A DNA stretch of 7,875 nt from an uncultured Clostridium sp. (GTDB taxonomy: Bacteria; Bacillota_A; Clostridia; TANB77; CAG-508). How positions within the stretch are numbered: the stretch's first letter is position 1; the number at the start of each line of letters is the position of its first letter. Under the pieces are notes generated by a model that ran no database searches, was not told the DNA's origin, and saw only the letters and a program-made list of their open reading frames with translations. A program made the position numbers and the translations under genes. This document shows, in pieces, positions 6,068-7,875 of this stretch. The DNA lies in contig CAMXLV010000085.1 in the NCBI GenBank assembly GCA_947244675.1, forward strand, positions 1 through 7,875, written 5' to 3'.

Positions 6068-7875
6068 TATGAATTTTATGCAATATACAACTAATTATAT
6101 TTCTGGAGTAATGTCATTAAGAAATCCTCAAGAAAAATCATTAAAAATATTAGAAGATATAATGAATGCTACAAACTTAGTTGATAATAGAAATATAGAA
6201 GAAACATTAAAAATAATACATGATAAATATTCAATATGTACTGATTTTGAAAGAGATTTTATTTCTTTAACATTTGCTTTAGCAACAGGAGTTGGAAAAA
6301 CGAGACTAATGGGAGCATTTATAACTTATTTATATACTAATTATGGTATAAAAAATTTTCTTATAGTAGCACCAGGAACAACAATATATGAGAAACTTAA
6401 AGTTGATCTAGGTAATCCAGATAGTCCTAAATATGTATTTAAAGGGCTTGGATGCTTTAGTAATCCACCTAAAGTAATTGCAAATGATGATTATGCAAAT
6501 AAAAATATATCTTTGTTTGAGTCAGAAGTGCATATATATGTTTATAATATTGGAAAATTTGATAAAGACAATACAAAAATGAAATCTTTTAATGAATATT
6601 TAGGAATGTCTTTTTATGATAAACTTGCTAATATGGAAGACCTAGTTATAATTATGGATGAATCGCATCATTATAGAGCAGATAAAGGAATGGAAACACT
6701 AAATAAATTAAAACCTGTGCTAGGATTAGAATTAACAGCAACACCAATAGCAAGCATAAAAAATAAGCAAGTACCTTTTAAAAATGTGGTATATGAATAT
6801 CCTCTATCAGAAGCTATAAAAGATGGATATACAAGAGTACCATTTGCAGTTACAAGAACAGATATAGATTTTTATCATTTTGGAGATGAACAATTAGATA
6901 AGTTAATGTTAAATGACGGAATAAAATGTCATGAAATGATAAAAAATAAACTTGCATTTTATTCAAAAACAAATAATAAATCATTAGTTAAACCATTTAT
7001 GCTAATAGTATGTAAAGATACTGAGCATGCAAAAACAATAGAAGAATATGTAAAATCTGATGAATTTAAAAATGGAAAATATAAATATAAAACAATAAAA
7101 ATAGAATCAAAGATGTCAGGAGTGGAAACAGAAAAGAATACTAAATTATTATTAGAGGTAGAAAGAGTAGATAATCCAGTAGAAATAGTAATACATGTTA
7201 ATATGTTAAAAGAAGGTTGGGATGTTAATAATTTATATACTATTGTTCCATTAAGGACTGCAAGTTCAAAGATATTGAGAGAACAGATGGTAGGTAGAGG
7301 AATGAGATTGCCATATGGAGAAAGGACAGGAAATAAAGAAATTGACTCTGTAATGTTAACAGCACATGACAAATTTCAAGAGATACTTGAAGAAGCACAA
7401 AAAGGAAATTCAATATTCAAATTAGGAAATGTTATTAAAGCAGAACAAGTAGGAGATGAAGAAAATACATATACACAATTGGCATTAGATTTAACAGAAG
7501 AACAAGATGAATTAAACAAATTATTGCAAGTTAAAGAAGATGATAAAAAATCTAATTTCTCAAATAGTATAAAGAACCTTGTTAAAAAAAAGGTTACAGG
7601 GTATGTATGTAACAATGAAAATAAAATGACGAAAGAGAATAAAGAGACAATAAAAAAACAAATAGAAGAAGAGATAAAAAATGATGAAGATTTAGGTAGA
7701 ATTTTTGAAGAAAATAGAAATCCAATAGAAAGTTGGATGAATAAGGCTATTGAAAAGATAGAAAAAGAATCAAGTAACAAATTTATTTTAATACCTAAAA
7801 TAAAAACAGAAAGAGAAGAGGGAGAGTATTATTTTGATGACTTTGATATAGATACATCAAAATTTAATCAAAAAC
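6057..7875 (+). CDS. res: Type III R-M restriction subunit Res (3' end beyond window)
   Basis: Res is the ATP-dependent helicase-like endonuclease of the Type III system. Together with Mod it hydrolyses ATP, moves along DNA, and cuts near the site when two unmethylated sites are met. The frame is open from ATG 6057 to the window edge, giving 606 residues with no stop. Superfamily 2 motifs are intact and in order: Walker A ATGVGKT (76-82), the Walker B box DESHH (201-205), motif III TATP (227-230), EGWDV (386-390), and motif VI QMVGRGMR (410-417). A charged, Lys/Glu-rich region follows from about 480 to 600. The PD-(D/E)XK nuclease domain usual at the C-terminus of this roughly 900-1000-residue family has not been reached. 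GC is very low (about 23% over 6841-7200). Because Res needs Mod to find DNA, a broken mod would leave Res idle rather than toxic. Confidence 0.94.
   Translation, partial: MMNNMNFMQYTTNYISGVMSLRNPQEKSLKILEDIMNATNLVDNRNIEETLKIIHDKYSICTDFERDFISLTFALATGVGKTRLMGAFITYLYTNYGIKNFLIVAPGTTIYEKLKVDLGNPDSPKYVFKGLGCFSNPPKVIANDDYANKNISLFESEVHIYVYNIGKFDKDNTKMKSFNEYLGMSFYDKLANMEDLVIIMDESHHYRADKGMETLNKLKPVLGLELTATPIASIKNKQVPFKNVVYEYPLSEAIKDGYTRVPFAVTRTDIDFYHFGDEQLDKLMLNDGIKCHEMIKNKLAFYSKTNNKSLVKPFMLIVCKDTEHAKTIEEYVKSDEFKNGKYKYKTIKIESKMSGVETEKNTKLLLEVERVDNPVEIVIHVNMLKEGWDVNNLYTIVPLRTASSKILREQMVGRGMRLPYGERTGNKEIDSVMLTAHDKFQEILEEAQKGNSIFKLGNVIKAEQVGDEENTYTQLALDLTEEQDELNKLLQVKEDDKKSNFSNSIKNLVKKKVTGYVCNNENKMTKENKETIKKQIEEEIKNDEDLGRIFEENRNPIESWMNKAIEKIEKESSNKFILIPKIKTEREEGEYYFDDFDIDTSKFNQK

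Noticed and set aside
6959..7780. Two long minus-strand open frames (6959-7372 and 7376-7780)
   Set aside because: They lie antisense to the well-supported res gene, are rich in Ser, Phe and Leu as expected from the reverse of A-rich coding DNA, and have no ribosome binding site or family features.

Overview
The window is AT-rich DNA that looks like a low-GC Bacillota genome, most likely a Clostridia-type organism. The signs are A/T-ending codons throughout, strong purine ribosome binding sites, one TTG start, and protein families typical of that group. No species can be named from the sequence.

The left part (1-1729) is a strip of broken genes. It opens with the 3' tail of an alpha-glucan phosphorylase gene (+), whose match to the family stops abruptly near base 37. 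A symmetric, probably bidirectional terminator (681-715) closes it. Converging on that terminator from the right is a decayed zinc carboxypeptidase (M14 family) on the minus strand (773-1281), missing its N-terminal half and carrying two frameshifts. Next is a multiply frameshifted, internally deleted C-terminal remnant of a large serine recombinase (1341-1729, +), a footprint of a former mobile element.

The rest (about 1770-7875) reads entirely on the plus strand. It holds a membrane-anchored EndA-type non-specific nuclease (1775-2533), an unrecognised acidic 239-residue protein with its own promoter and a leader hairpin (2660-3379), a PHP-domain phosphoesterase (3457-4347), and a Type III restriction-modification locus. 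In that locus mod (4486-6067) is split by one extra A in an A5 tract (5608-5612). The res helicase/endonuclease gene starts at 6057, overlaps the end of mod, and runs off the right edge.

Mod and Res should work as one complex: Mod recognises and methylates the site, and Res translocates and cuts only together with Mod. As read, Mod would lose its last 150 or so residues, so the system may be off, phase-variable, or mis-sequenced at one base. Position beside a recombinase scar, with a PHP protein and an orphan gene upstream, suggests a small defence island. A functional link between those two genes and the R-M system is inference. I did not find CRISPR arrays, rRNA or tRNA genes, or an intact transposase.
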